Below are positions 25,690 through 34,015 of a stretch of DNA of 64,000 nt, piece by piece; positions within the stretch are counted from its first letter, which is position 1; each line of letters starts with the position of its first letter. This DNA is from Streptomyces sp. Sge12. GTDB lineage: Bacteria > Actinomycetota > Actinomycetes > Streptomycetales > Streptomycetaceae. The translations under genes and the position numbers were made by a program. The DNA is taken from positions 7,678,501 through 7,742,500 of the forward strand of contig NZ_CP020555.1 in the NCBI RefSeq assembly GCF_002080455.1, given 5' to 3'. The notes beneath the pieces were generated by a model. It had not been told where the DNA came from. It ran no database searches and saw only the letters and a program-made list of their open reading frames with translations.

Positions 25690-26907
25690 ATGACGGAAAG
25701 TCAGAACTCCCGCACGTTACGTAACTCGTCCGACGTGGTCGTCCTCGGTGCCGGTCCCGCCGGACTCGTTCTCGGAATCCTGCTGCACACCGCCGGGATC
25801 GACTGCGTGATCCTGGAACGCGCCTCCCGCAGCCACGTCCAGACCCGGGCCCGCGCCGGGTTCCTCGCCCCGAACACCGTGCGGATCCTGGACCGGCACG
25901 GCCTCGCCGACGGCCTGCACCGGCACGGAAGCCGCCACGGCACCTGCGAATTCCGCACCGAGGACGGCCGGTTGCGCCTCGATTACGGCGCCCTCGGTCC
26001 GGGGGAGCCGCACCACGTCTACCCGCAGCAGAAACTGGTCACGGACCTCCTCGCGCACTACCTCGACCTCGGCGGACGCATCCACTTCGGCACCGAGGCG
26101 CTCGTCGTGCAGGACGCCGACGGCGCCCGGCCGGCCGTCACGACGCGCGAGCCCGACGGCAGCCCCGCCCGGTGGACCGCCCGGTACGTCGCCGGATGCG
26201 ACGGCAGGTACGGAGCGGCCCGCCGCTCACTGCCGCCGGGCGCCGTCCGCCGCCACCACCACGACCACGGCGTGACCTGGCTCGGCCTGCTCGCCGAGAG
26301 CCCGCCGAGCCTGGACGCCGTCGGCTACGCCATCCACGACCGCGGCTTCGCCGGACACATGGCCCGCACCGCGGACGTCACCCGCTACTACCTCCAGTGG
26401 CAGCGCGGCACACCCGCCGACGCCTGGCCCGAGCAGCGGATCTGGGACGAGCTCGACGTCCGTATGCGCGCCGAGGACCACGGCCCGCTGCGACGCGGCA
26501 GACTCCTCGAGCGCGGGGTCTTCGACCTGACCTGCGACGTCATCGAACCGCTGCGCCACGGCTCGCTCTTCCTGGCGGGCGACGCGGCCAGTCTGCTCGC
26601 CCCGGCGGCGGCGAAGGGCGCCAACCTCGCTGTCCTGGAGGCGGAGCTCCTCGCGGAAGCCCTCACCGATGCCCTCGCCCGGGGCGACACCGCGGGACTC
26701 GACGGGTACTCGGACCGGTGCCTGGCGCACATTTGGCGGGCGCAGGAGTTCACCGGGTGGATGACCCGGCTCCTGCACGCGGTTCCCGGTCCGGAGCAGG
26801 ATGCCGGATCGTTCTTCCACGTCGCCCTGCAGCGTTCCCGGCTCGCTTCGCTGCGCACCTCGCGCATCCACCAGGACTGGTTCGCCGAGAACTACGTCGG
26901 CGTGTGA
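25690..26907 (+). CDS. PHBH-like FAD-dependent aromatic monooxygenase
   Basis: 405 residues from an ATG. N-terminal dinucleotide motif GAGPAGLVLG, RARAGFLAPNTV after the second strand and GDAASLLAPAAAKGANLAV near 297 match group A flavoprotein hydroxylases, closest in pattern to 4-hydroxybenzoate 3-monooxygenase (whose GDAAH...PPTGAKGLNLA is similar). It would use NADPH and oxygen to hydroxylate a phenolic ring. The usual His/Pro residues of that loop are replaced, so the substrate may differ from 4-hydroxybenzoate. It is followed by a methyltransferase fusion gene, suggesting hydroxylation then methylation of one aromatic scaffold. Confidence 0.88.
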   Translation: MTESQNSRTLRNSSDVVVLGAGPAGLVLGILLHTAGIDCVILERASRSHVQTRARAGFLAPNTVRILDRHGLADGLHRHGSRHGTCEFRTEDGRLRLDYGALGPGEPHHVYPQQKLVTDLLAHYLDLGGRIHFGTEALVVQDADGARPAVTTREPDGSPARWTARYVAGCDGRYGAARRSLPPGAVRRHHHDHGVTWLGLLAESPPSLDAVGYAIHDRGFAGHMARTADVTRYYLQWQRGTPADAWPEQRIWDELDVRMRAEDHGPLRRGRLLERGVFDLTCDVIEPLRHGSLFLAGDAASLLAPAAAKGANLAVLEAELLAEALTDALARGDTAGLDGYSDRCLAHIWRAQEFTGWMTRLLHAVPGPEQDAGSFFHVALQRSRLASLRTSRIHQDWFAENYVGV

Positions 26908-26928
26908 CCGCCCCGGCGCCCGGCAACA

Positions 26929-26970
26929 CCCGTACCCGTACCCGTACGCGTGTCCGTACGCGTACCCGCA
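26929..26970. repeat. Seven degenerate hexamers (CCCGTA type)
   Basis: CCCGTA occurs three times in tandem, followed by CGCGTG, TCCGTA, CGCGTA and CCCGCA. It fills part of the 152-nt gap between the monooxygenase and methyltransferase genes. Slippage or an mRNA spacer is possible; no protein is known to bind it. Confidence 0.7.
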
Positions 26971-27059
26971 CACCCTGACCCGCTTCACCGCCCCCACCCG
27001 CTTCGCCCTGCCCGGCCCAGCCCTGCCCACCCCCGTACCGGCCCGAGGACACCCCCACG

Positions 27060-28865
27060 ATGACGACCACCCTCCCCGACAAAACGTTGCTTCCGGACGA
27101 CACCGCCAGCCTGCGCGCGGCGGCCCGCTTCGTCCGCGAGCACGACAGCGCCGCCCTGCTGCCCCTCCTCCTGCCCGGCCTCGGCGGTCCGGACCTGGAG
27201 GCGCTGGCCGGCCACTGCCGGTTCGCCCACGCGGGGCTGCTGGTCTTCCCGCCGGACGCGGACGGCCTACGGGCCCAACTCGCCGCCTGCGGCCTGGCCG
27301 TGGACACCCCCGCCCACCCCAGCGTGGTGGTACGGGAACGCCTCGCCCGGCGCCACCGGCGCGACCCGGCCGAGCTCGATGTCCAGATCCTGCGCCCGCA
27401 GGTGCTCGGCTGCGGCGGCGAGCGCCGCGCGGTCGAGGTGTTCGCCCTCACCGTGCCCCCGCACTCCGGCCTGGAACCGATCGCGGCCTACGAACGCACC
27501 CGCCAGCACGAAGCTCACCTCGCCTTCGAGACCGACCGTCCGGAGGCGTCGGCCCTGCGCGGCCTGTGCGCGATCCTCGTCCGCCACGGGGCACGGCCCG
27601 ACGGCGGCGGCTACAACCCGCACGAGGACGGCACGGTCCTGTACTTCACCCTCCCCGCGGACGCGGCCTGCGACTACCGTCGGCTGGAGCTCTACGCACG
27701 CGGCGACCACCAGGACACCCTCGCCGCCCACCTGGACCACGACTCCCGGCGTGACGCGCGGCAGCCCGCCGAAACGCTCCTTCACCTCCTCACCGGCGCA
27801 TGGACGACACAGGCGCTCACCACCTTCGCGCGACTGGGCCTGCCCGACGTCATGGACACGCGCTCCGCCTGCTGCACCGAGGACCTCGCCCGGCTGACCG
27901 GCGCCCATCCCAGGAGCCTCGCCGTGCTCCTGCGCTACCTCGCCATGGTCGGCGCGGTCACCCCGGCCCCGGCCCCGGCGCGGACCCCGAGTCCGGCCCA
28001 TGACACGGCCGACGCCCCGGAGCACGCCCCGGAGCAGGAGGCATTCCGCCTGACCGAACTCGGCGCCCTGCTGCGCGCGGACACGCCCGGCTCGATGCGA
28101 CCGCTGGCCCTGATGTACGGCGGCCCGTTCTACCGTTCCTTCAGCGGCCTCGACCACGCCGTACGGACCGGGCAGCCGGCCTTCGACCGCATCTTCGGCG
28201 AGAACCACTTCGACCACTTCGCCCGCGACCCCGAACTCGCTTCCCTCTTCGACCGTTCCATGGCCGCGAGTTCACGGATGTTCCAGCCGCTCCCCGCCCA
28301 CCCGGTCATCGCCGCCGCGGCCCAGGCACCCGCACCCGCGACCGTGGTCGACATCGCCGGTGGCAACGGAGAGCTCCTCGGCCTCCTCCTCAGCGCACAC
28401 CCGCGCCTGCGCGGTGTCCTCCTCGAACGCCCGCACGCGGTCGGGGCCGCCCGCCGTCGGCTCGCCGCCGCGGGCTGCGGCGAGCGCTGCGACTATCGTG
28501 CGGGCGACTTCGCCGACGTCCCTTCCGGCGGTGACGTCTACGTCCTCTCCCGTGTCCTGCACGACTGGGACGACGACCGCTGCCGCGAGATCCTGCGCCA
28601 CTGCGCCCGCGCGATGCCCGCCCACGCGGACCTGCTCGTCGTGGAGCGCCTCCTGCCCGTCGACGGTTCTCCCTCGCTGGCCACCGCCTGGGACCTGCAC
28701 ATGCTGTGCAACGTCGGAGGCCGCGAACGCCGCGCCGACCACTACGCGCGCCTGTTCGCCGACGCCGGCCTCCAGCTCGTCGGCCACAGCCCCCTGCCCC
28801 TGGATGCACACGTGCTCCATGCCCGCAGGGCGCCCGCACCGGACCCCGTCACCCGACGGAGCTGA
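27060..28865 (+). CDS. SAM-dependent O-methyltransferase with an unrecognised N-terminal domain
   Basis: 601 residues from an ATG with GAGGA nine bases upstream. Residues about 240-590 are a small-molecule methyltransferase of the AcIMT-like family: helical dimerisation region with EDLARLTGAHPRSLAVLLRYLA, SAM loop VVDIAGGNGELLGLLL (near 428-440) and LSRVLHDWDDDRC with the catalytic-type His near 500. Family members are about 340 residues, so roughly 240 residues are extra. That part has conserved-looking HEAHLAFETD and GGGYNPHEDGTVLYF motifs but I cannot name it. It follows the PHBH-like gene and ends at a strong terminator. Confidence 0.86.
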   Translation: MTTTLPDKTLLPDDTASLRAAARFVREHDSAALLPLLLPGLGGPDLEALAGHCRFAHAGLLVFPPDADGLRAQLAACGLAVDTPAHPSVVVRERLARRHRRDPAELDVQILRPQVLGCGGERRAVEVFALTVPPHSGLEPIAAYERTRQHEAHLAFETDRPEASALRGLCAILVRHGARPDGGGYNPHEDGTVLYFTLPADAACDYRRLELYARGDHQDTLAAHLDHDSRRDARQPAETLLHLLTGAWTTQALTTFARLGLPDVMDTRSACCTEDLARLTGAHPRSLAVLLRYLAMVGAVTPAPAPARTPSPAHDTADAPEHAPEQEAFRLTELGALLRADTPGSMRPLALMYGGPFYRSFSGLDHAVRTGQPAFDRIFGENHFDHFARDPELASLFDRSMAASSRMFQPLPAHPVIAAAAQAPAPATVVDIAGGNGELLGLLLSAHPRLRGVLLERPHAVGAARRRLAAAGCGERCDYRAGDFADVPSGGDVYVLSRVLHDWDDDRCREILRHCARAMPAHADLLVVERLLPVDGSPSLATAWDLHMLCNVGGRERRADHYARLFADAGLQLVGHSPLPLDAHVLHARRAPAPDPVTRRS

Positions 28866-28892
28866 GCGGGTACCGCCGACCGCAGCACGGAT

Positions 28893-28934
28893 GCGTGGAC
28901 CGGTACGGGCCCTGCGCCACCCACCGGTCCACGC
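28893..28934 (+). terminator. Strong intrinsic-type hairpin
   Basis: GCGTGGACCGGT pairs perfectly with ACCGGTCCACGC (12-bp stem, 18-nt loop), followed by CTCTTC, 28 bases after the methyltransferase stop. Confidence 0.85.
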
Positions 28935-29063
28935 CTCTTCGTCCGACAGCCCGCCGGGGCGGTTCGCCGCGCGGTACGGTGCTGCACGGACCGCTGCCGC
29001 CGGCGGGCGGTGGACGTGGGGCGTGCCCGGAGTGCCGGACCGGGCGGAACGGGGCTGCGACGC

Positions 29064-29753
29064 ATGCCGACGACGGTGGTGGGGTTCCGGCTGGGCTGCG
29101 ACGGCCGGGGCCGGCAAGTGACCGTGTTCGTCTCGCAGTCCGGCGTGCTGTACCGGTCGGCGGGCCCGTACGGGAAACGGCCGGTGCTGGTCCGGCCCGA
29201 GGTCTCCCCGGTGCTCAGCAAGCCGTCGGCACCCGGGTTCGGGGGAGAGCAGCCCCTGGCCAGGCCGATCGGATCACTGCGCGAGCAGCACGCCGAATGC
29301 CTCCGGCACGGCCTCACACGGGAGTTGATCCCGCCCGTCGTCACCTCCCTCGCGGTGGAGGAGGACCTCCCCGCCGTGCTGCAGGGCCGGCCGCGGCTGC
29401 CGCAGCAGAGACTGACCGAGGCCTTTCTCGGTGCAGTCCACCGCCCGGCCGGTTCCCTGGAGGACGCGATCCGCCAGTTCCGGGCGGCGGTCGGCCCACC
29501 CCGGCGCCCGGCGCCGGTACGCGGCCGGTCCGGACCAGAACGGCCGCTCCCGCCACGGGCGCAGGCGATGCTGCGCGCGCTCGGCCACCGCCAAGTGCTC
29601 ACCCCCGGGCGGGAGTTGGACGTAGCCTGGGCCGTCACGGGAGACGGCGTACGCCTGCACACCGAACGGGCCGAGCAGATGCTGGACCGTGCCGCAGCCG
29701 CCGAACTCCACGCCGCCCTGACGGCGTGGCTGCGCTACACCGACCCGTCGTAG
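29064..29753 (+). CDS. Hypothetical protein
   Basis: 229 residues from ATG (MPTTVVGFRLGCDGRG). It has no signal peptide or membrane helix; a basic Arg/Pro-rich linker near 150-165 separates two parts, the second predicted helical (RAAAAELHAALTAWLRY). Codon third positions are G/C-rich as in neighbouring genes. I do not recognise the family. It is monocistronic, ending at a bidirectional terminator it shares with the next gene. Confidence 0.65.
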   Translation: MPTTVVGFRLGCDGRGRQVTVFVSQSGVLYRSAGPYGKRPVLVRPEVSPVLSKPSAPGFGGEQPLARPIGSLREQHAECLRHGLTRELIPPVVTSLAVEEDLPAVLQGRPRLPQQRLTEAFLGAVHRPAGSLEDAIRQFRAAVGPPRRPAPVRGRSGPERPLPPRAQAMLRALGHRQVLTPGRELDVAWAVTGDGVRLHTERAEQMLDRAAAAELHAALTAWLRYTDPS

Positions 29754-29767
29754 GAAGCCGCTGGGCC

Positions 29768-29792
29768 GCCCGCGCCCGCTACCGGCGCGGGC
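29768..29792. terminator. Bidirectional terminator hairpin
   Basis: GCCCGCGCC and GGCGCGGGC form a 9-bp stem with a 7-nt loop that contains the stop codon of the minus-strand gene at 29779. Two convergent genes end here. Confidence 0.65.
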
Positions 29793-30663
29793 CGATCCGG
29801 GCGGGCGGCAGAACGCGGTGGACCAGCCGGATCGCGAAGGAGTTCGGGGGCTCCCAGACGTGGCGGTCCTCGAAGGGCCACGCATAGGTCAGCGCGCCGT
29901 CGCGGATGCAGTCGAGCAGGCCGGGCGCCGCGAGTTCGTGCGCCGACCACGCGTACAACTGCTGCAGCCTCGGCGCGATCACCCCGAAATCGAGGAGGCG
30001 GCCGAATCCCATCTCCCGGTCGAGATGGGACCGCACGCTGTCGTGGAGCGGGTACTCGTCGGGCAGCACGCGCGACAGTTGCAGGAAGATCCCGGTCATC
30101 TCCAGCCTGGGATCGCCGAGGACCGGGGCGAGCGGACGCAGCGGGCCGAGAGAGATCCGGGGCGCTGCGACCAGGGCGTGGGCGTAGAGCACGCGGCAGA
30201 GGACGACGTTCATGAAGAACCGCTCGGTCTCGTTCTCCGCCTCCGCGAGGTCGCGGTTGTCCAGGTACGCGGCGACCACGCTCCCGTTGTGCGCCCGGTA
30301 CCAGGCCCGGGCCGTCGGGTGGTCGGCGAAGGACAGCCAGTGGTCGACCGCCCGCGAGGAGGCGGGCCCCGCCAGGCCGCCGCTCAGCCCCACCGCCTCG
30401 CAGCCGTCACGCAGGATCCGTTCGTTGACCGCCCGCCACCACGGGCTGCCGGGCCGGTCGCCGAACATCGGTTGCAGCACGCCGCGCCGCAACTGCCAGC
30501 GCATGAACGACATCGCCGCCCGGCGGAACGGCAGGTGCCGGGGTGCCTTGCCGAACGGACCGTAGTAGCAGCGCTCCATCAGGGACATCCGCCCGGCAGG
30601 GTCGTCGCGGACCGCCGCGACCTGCTGCCCGGCCCAGGCGGCGGCCGTGACCTCAGACATCAT
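29779..30663 (-). CDS. Conserved hypothetical protein
   Basis: 294 residues from an ATG (MMSEVTAAAW); a GTG six bases upstream is possible, and no clear ribosome site decides. It is helical and Arg/Trp-rich with FGKAPRHLPFRRAAMSFMRW and PWWRAVNERILRDGCEA, a pattern I associate with a widespread actinobacterial family of unknown function. No membrane helix or metal motif is evident. It stands alone, convergent with the preceding hypothetical gene. Confidence 0.78.
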   Translation of the reverse strand: MMSEVTAAAWAGQQVAAVRDDPAGRMSLMERCYYGPFGKAPRHLPFRRAAMSFMRWQLRRGVLQPMFGDRPGSPWWRAVNERILRDGCEAVGLSGGLAGPASSRAVDHWLSFADHPTARAWYRAHNGSVVAAYLDNRDLAEAENETERFFMNVVLCRVLYAHALVAAPRISLGPLRPLAPVLGDPRLEMTGIFLQLSRVLPDEYPLHDSVRSHLDREMGFGRLLDFGVIAPRLQQLYAWSAHELAAPGLLDCIRDGALTYAWPFEDRHVWEPPNSFAIRLVHRVLPPARIGPRR

Positions 30664-30713
30664 GCCCACAGAGTGTCACAAACCGCCCGGACCGCCGCCG
30701 TGGACCTGCCGGG

Positions 30714-30854
30714 TCAGGCCGACGGGGTGAGCACCCACAGGCGGTGGTCCCAGCCGACGTCCCGGCAGTCGCGCACGGCGAGCCCGGCCCGCTCCGCGAG
30801 CGCCGTCACGTCCTCGACCAGCCTGCGCCGGCCCTTCCGCGCGGAGACCGGCAT
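30714..30854 (-). pseudogene. Short frame resembling the tail of a methyltransferase
   Basis: 46 codons on the minus strand ending in EDVTALAERAGLAVRDC, RDVGW and RLWVLTP. The pattern of a helix followed by two strands and a terminal RLWVL resembles the last part of class I methyltransferases. No upstream part of such a gene is present, so it is either a remnant or a very small gene. Confidence 0.35.
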
Positions 30855-30894
30855 GGCCCTTCTCCGAGTGGCGGCCCAGGGGCCGTCGGCCGAC

Positions 30895-30924
30895 CGGTCA
30901 GGGCCCGTCAGGGCCGGTCAGGGC
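30895..30924. repeat. Three 10-bp tandem repeats
   Basis: CGGTCAGGGC, CCGTCAGGGC and CGGTCAGGGC lie in direct tandem upstream of the SnoaL-like gene. A 10-bp period places equal faces on one side of the helix, so a binding site is possible. Confidence 0.6.
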
Positions 30925-31102
30925 AGGCTCCGGTCCGGGTGGACAGGAGTGGGCAGGGCCGGACAGCCAACGGTCCCGCAGGGCCTGGCAGGTGGACACC
31001 GACCGCGACGAGTCTGAGCGCCATGAACGTCGCACGGACCCGGACGGACACGACCCCGCATCCGTGCGCGCCCCCACATCCGTACCCCGAGGAGCTCCCA
31101 CC

Positions 31103-31609
31103 ATGACGACCCGCGCACTTCGTGCCATCACCGTGCTGACCGCCACCGCGGTCCTCGGCGCCACCGCCTCCACCGCCTACGCTGCTCAGCACACCGACCG
31201 GCGCGCACCGGGCATCGTCGGTGCCTGGGCCCGCGCCTGGAACGGCACCGACCCCCAGGCGCTCGGAGCCCTGTTCACCGCCGACGGCGTCTACACCGAC
31301 GAGGCCGTGGCCGTCACATTCCGGGGCCGGAAGGAGATAGCGGGGTGGAAGGCCCGCGCCGACACCCTGATCGACAACGTCCACGTCACCGTCCGCACCA
31401 CCCGTCTCGACGGCGAACGCGTCACCGTCCGCGCCGTCTACTCCGGCCACCTCAAGGGCGCGCCCAAGCCCTTCGCCGTGCCGATGACGACCGTGCTCGA
31501 CCTCGACCGGAACCACTGCCGGATCTCCTCCGACAAGGACCATTACAGCCTGGCCACGGTCCTCGCCCAGTCCGGCCTGCCGGCCGACTGGACCCCGCCC
31601 GCCGCCTGA
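31103..31609 (+). CDS. Secreted SnoaL-like (NTF2-fold) protein
   Basis: 168 residues from an ATG with GAGGAG seven bases upstream, which decides the start over upstream in-frame codons. A Sec signal peptide (MTTRALRAITVLTATAV... ending ASTAYA) is cleaved near residue 28. The mature domain shows the cone-shaped fold: helix WARAWNGTDPQALGALFT, then DGVYTDEAVAVTFRGRKEIAGW, then beta strands. The family includes cyclases and isomerases, but catalytic residues are not conserved enough to name a reaction. Confidence 0.83.
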   Translation: MTTRALRAITVLTATAVLGATASTAYAAQHTDRRAPGIVGAWARAWNGTDPQALGALFTADGVYTDEAVAVTFRGRKEIAGWKARADTLIDNVHVTVRTTRLDGERVTVRAVYSGHLKGAPKPFAVPMTTVLDLDRNHCRISSDKDHYSLATVLAQSGLPADWTPPAA

Positions 31610-31659
31610 CCGGCCCGCCCGAACGGACTTGCCCTGCCCTGCCGAGCCTGCGTACCGAC

Positions 31660-31836
31660 TCAGCGTTTGCGGTTGGAGCTCCACTCGTAGGTCATGGGAG
31701 CCGTCTGCACGACTTCGCTGGGCCAGGTCTCTCGAACGTGCTCAAGTCGCTGGTGGTGGTCCTGGATCCAGGTCTCTTCCGGTCCGATCGCCTTCATCGC
31801 CGGCGGCGAGAAGACCTGCCCGGTGTACGCCGGCGG
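31660..31836 (-). pseudogene. C-terminal remnant of an unidentified gene
   Basis: The minus strand is open for 58 codons after an in-frame TAG and reads AYTGQVFSPPAMKAIGPEE, then WIQDHHQRLEHVRETWPSE and ends MTYEWSSNRKR. The residue mix is clearly protein-like, but upstream the reading breaks in every frame. I cannot name the family. The surrounding stretch 31610-32033 has no other gene. Confidence 0.5.
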
Positions 31837-32033
31837 CTACGCCGAACTCCTCGGCGAGGTGGCTACCCCCAAGCGGCCGCCGCGCTCGTCGTCGCGCACC
31901 TCCCGAGCGACTGCGGGGCCGCCGTCGAGGGGCCCCGGCCGTCGTCCCGGTGAATGTCCCCCTGAGGACCGGGAGCGGCCGCTGCCCTACATGGGCCACC
32001 CGCGTCCGTCAACCGAACGCCGCCTGGACCGGA

Positions 32034-32348
32034 TCAGGTTTCGGAGACGTCGCTGACGGTTCGCCGGTTCAGGGAGCGGATCCGCAGCGCGGCGCGGATC
32101 AGGGCGATGAAGGCGGCAGCGGGAAGGAGCACGACCGACCAGGTGATGGCCGGCCAGGCGGAAATCGGCAAGTGGGGGAGGACCAGGTACGACCCGAACA
32201 CCGCCATGACGACGACGAGGACACCGAGTGTGGCCTGCCAGCCGGGTCTCACCACACACTCCTCGGGTGCCGAAACGACGCGTCCGCCGGCGGCGGTCTC
32301 CGGATCATACCGGGCGGGCTGCGGCGCGTGGTGGCCGGCAGGAGCCAC
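32034..32348 (-). CDS. Small two-helix membrane protein
   Basis: 104 residues from a GTG with GGGGGAG about eight bases upstream. Two hydrophobic segments (about 41-58 and 67-87) flank a short PHLPISAWP loop; the C terminus is basic. It lies 87 nt downstream of the effector-like gene on the same strand. Position and size would fit an immunity protein for that gene, but many unrelated membrane proteins look like this. Confidence 0.72.
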   Translation of the reverse strand: MAPAGHHAPQPARYDPETAAGGRVVSAPEECVVRPGWQATLGVLVVVMAVFGSYLVLPHLPISAWPAITWSVVLLPAAAFIALIRAALRIRSLNRRTVSDVSET

Positions 32349-32435
32349 AGGCCGCTCCCCCAGGGCCGTGGCCGAGCCCCGGCACCCGGCCGGTCTACGG
32401 CCGGGCGGTGGTACCGGTCGCCCGTGGGCCTGCCG

Positions 32436-33746
32436 TCAGGAGTTGGGCAGGCGGCGGAAGCGGTCGTCGTCCTCGTAGCCGACCGCCGGTATGCCCAGCA
32501 GGTCGTCCACTCCGGGGAAGCCCTCGTCCGCCTGGAACTCCGTCCCGTGCACCGACACGTTCTGCGGCGGGCCCGCGTACATGCCGGTGTGGGCGCTGCC
32601 CAGTTCCATGAGGTAGCCGCCCGACGCCGAGGGTCGGCGCCGGTCGTTTGCGACGGCCTGGGAGGCGTAGGTGTTCATGGCAGCGACGCGCTGGAAGAGG
32701 GCGGTCGCCGACATCGGAGGGCGGCGGGCCGGGCGGCCGTCGAGGCCCTTGACCCGGATGCGGTGCGTGCGGGCGGCCTCCAGCACCGCTCGCAGTCCGG
32801 TCGTGCCCAGGTTCATGTTGCTGTCGTAGCGGGCGACGAACGCCTGCAGTTCGGCGCTCATCGTCCCTTCGGCGAGGAACGCGTCGACGTGCGGCTGGTA
32901 TCCGTCGTCGCGGATGCTCTCCAGGTAGAGGGTGCTCACGCCGGCGGCCTCGATCTGGTCCATGTGCGTGCACAGGAACTGCCAGATGCGTGCCCCGGAG
33001 TGGGTCCCGCCGATGGCCACGCCGTCGAACTGCTCCAGCAGTGCGCGCAGGTCGCCCATCGCGTCCTCGGAGCCGGCGCCGGCCAGGGCGTCCTCCACCG
33101 TCCGGTGGCGCTGCTGCCGATCCTCGGGAGTCTCCGTGTACGCGTCGCGCGTGGCCCGGGCGTCACGGCCGAGTTGTGCGTCACGTGCGTCCTGGCTGTT
33201 CCAGTGGTCGACGGTACGCGGGTCGGCGCGGCCCATCCCCTCCAGCACGTCATTGCGTCCGGCCGTCGCGGGGACGCCCGGCGCGAGCCTGCGGACGTTG
33301 CCCAGGTTGTAGTGGAGCAGCTGGTCGGTCTCCTGGAGTTTCTGCGGGTCCGCGTCGACGGCTACGCGCTGCTTGTTGGCGGCGTCCCGGGTGGCCTGCG
33401 GCAGGCTCTGCCATTCTTCCGCCGTCAGCGCGTTCGGTGTCCGGTCCTTCGCACGGGAGTTGCGGGGACCCCGTACCCGCAGTGCCGGGCCCGGCGGGTG
33501 CTGGTGCAGTTCGTCCTGCTCCATGCGCTGGACCACGGGAGCGGGACCCGTCGGCGGCTCCGCGCCGCGCGCGTGCCGCTGTGCCTCGATGATGCGGGAC
33601 ACCGCCGCGTTCCCGGCGAGATGCTGGAGTTGCAGCATCGCCTCCGCGGCCGTTGCGCCGCCGGACCGCGACTGCCGCGCAACCTGCGCGGCTCCCGGGC
33701 GCTGCGCACCTCGCCGCTGCTCGTCACCGGTCTGCTGCGCCCGCAT
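32436..33746 (-). CDS. Putative contractile-injection effector with PMT/TIKI-like C-terminal domain
   Basis: 436 residues from an ATG. The N terminus MRAQQTGDEQ and LQLQHLAGNAAVSRII match the leader found on cargo proteins of extracellular contractile injection systems, where an L(Q)xxAGN motif precedes DUF4157 or toxin domains. Residues about 238-425 show GGTHSGARIW (His 249), GVSTLYLES (Glu 276), IRVKGLD (Asp 336), RVAAMNTYA (Asn 358) and LMELGSAHTGM (His 386). This order of His, Glu, Asp, Asn and His is that of the TIKI/ChaN/erythromycin-esterase-like fold also present in Pasteurella toxin. A toxic hydrolase is my inference. No sheath or baseplate genes are in the window. Confidence 0.7.
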   Translation of the reverse strand: MRAQQTGDEQRRGAQRPGAAQVARQSRSGGATAAEAMLQLQHLAGNAAVSRIIEAQRHARGAEPPTGPAPVVQRMEQDELHQHPPGPALRVRGPRNSRAKDRTPNALTAEEWQSLPQATRDAANKQRVAVDADPQKLQETDQLLHYNLGNVRRLAPGVPATAGRNDVLEGMGRADPRTVDHWNSQDARDAQLGRDARATRDAYTETPEDRQQRHRTVEDALAGAGSEDAMGDLRALLEQFDGVAIGGTHSGARIWQFLCTHMDQIEAAGVSTLYLESIRDDGYQPHVDAFLAEGTMSAELQAFVARYDSNMNLGTTGLRAVLEAARTHRIRVKGLDGRPARRPPMSATALFQRVAAMNTYASQAVANDRRRPSASGGYLMELGSAHTGMYAGPPQNVSVHGTEFQADEGFPGVDDLLGIPAVGYEDDDRFRRLPNS

Positions 33747-34015
33747 GCGGCGTCCCCTCTGCTACATGGACTGGGAACGCCCAGTGTCACTGCTCTGCCT
33801 TCCTCGGCGGTACGCCCGGAGGGGCAGGCACGGGTGCAGACACCCTGCCCTTCACGCGTGGCGCGGGAGCGGGGAGCGGCTCACCGTCCCCGGTGTGGCC
33901 GGGCAGGTGAACGCGGTTCTGGCACGCATTCCTGCTCTGAACCAGTGACCTCCTGCCGCCGAGGCGGTCGGCAAACCTGTGGCGCACGCGTACCGTCCCG
34001 GGGCAGGATGCGGTG

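Noticed and set aside
29779..30663. MpaB-type oxygenase for the hypothetical gene
   Set aside because: General composition is similar, but the family's haem/His motifs are not evident, so no function was assigned.
33747..34015. Plus-strand tail ending RLTVPGVAGQVNAVLARIPALNQ-like
   Set aside because: A short protein-like ending lies in the gap, but no start, no family and no upstream part support a gene or remnant.
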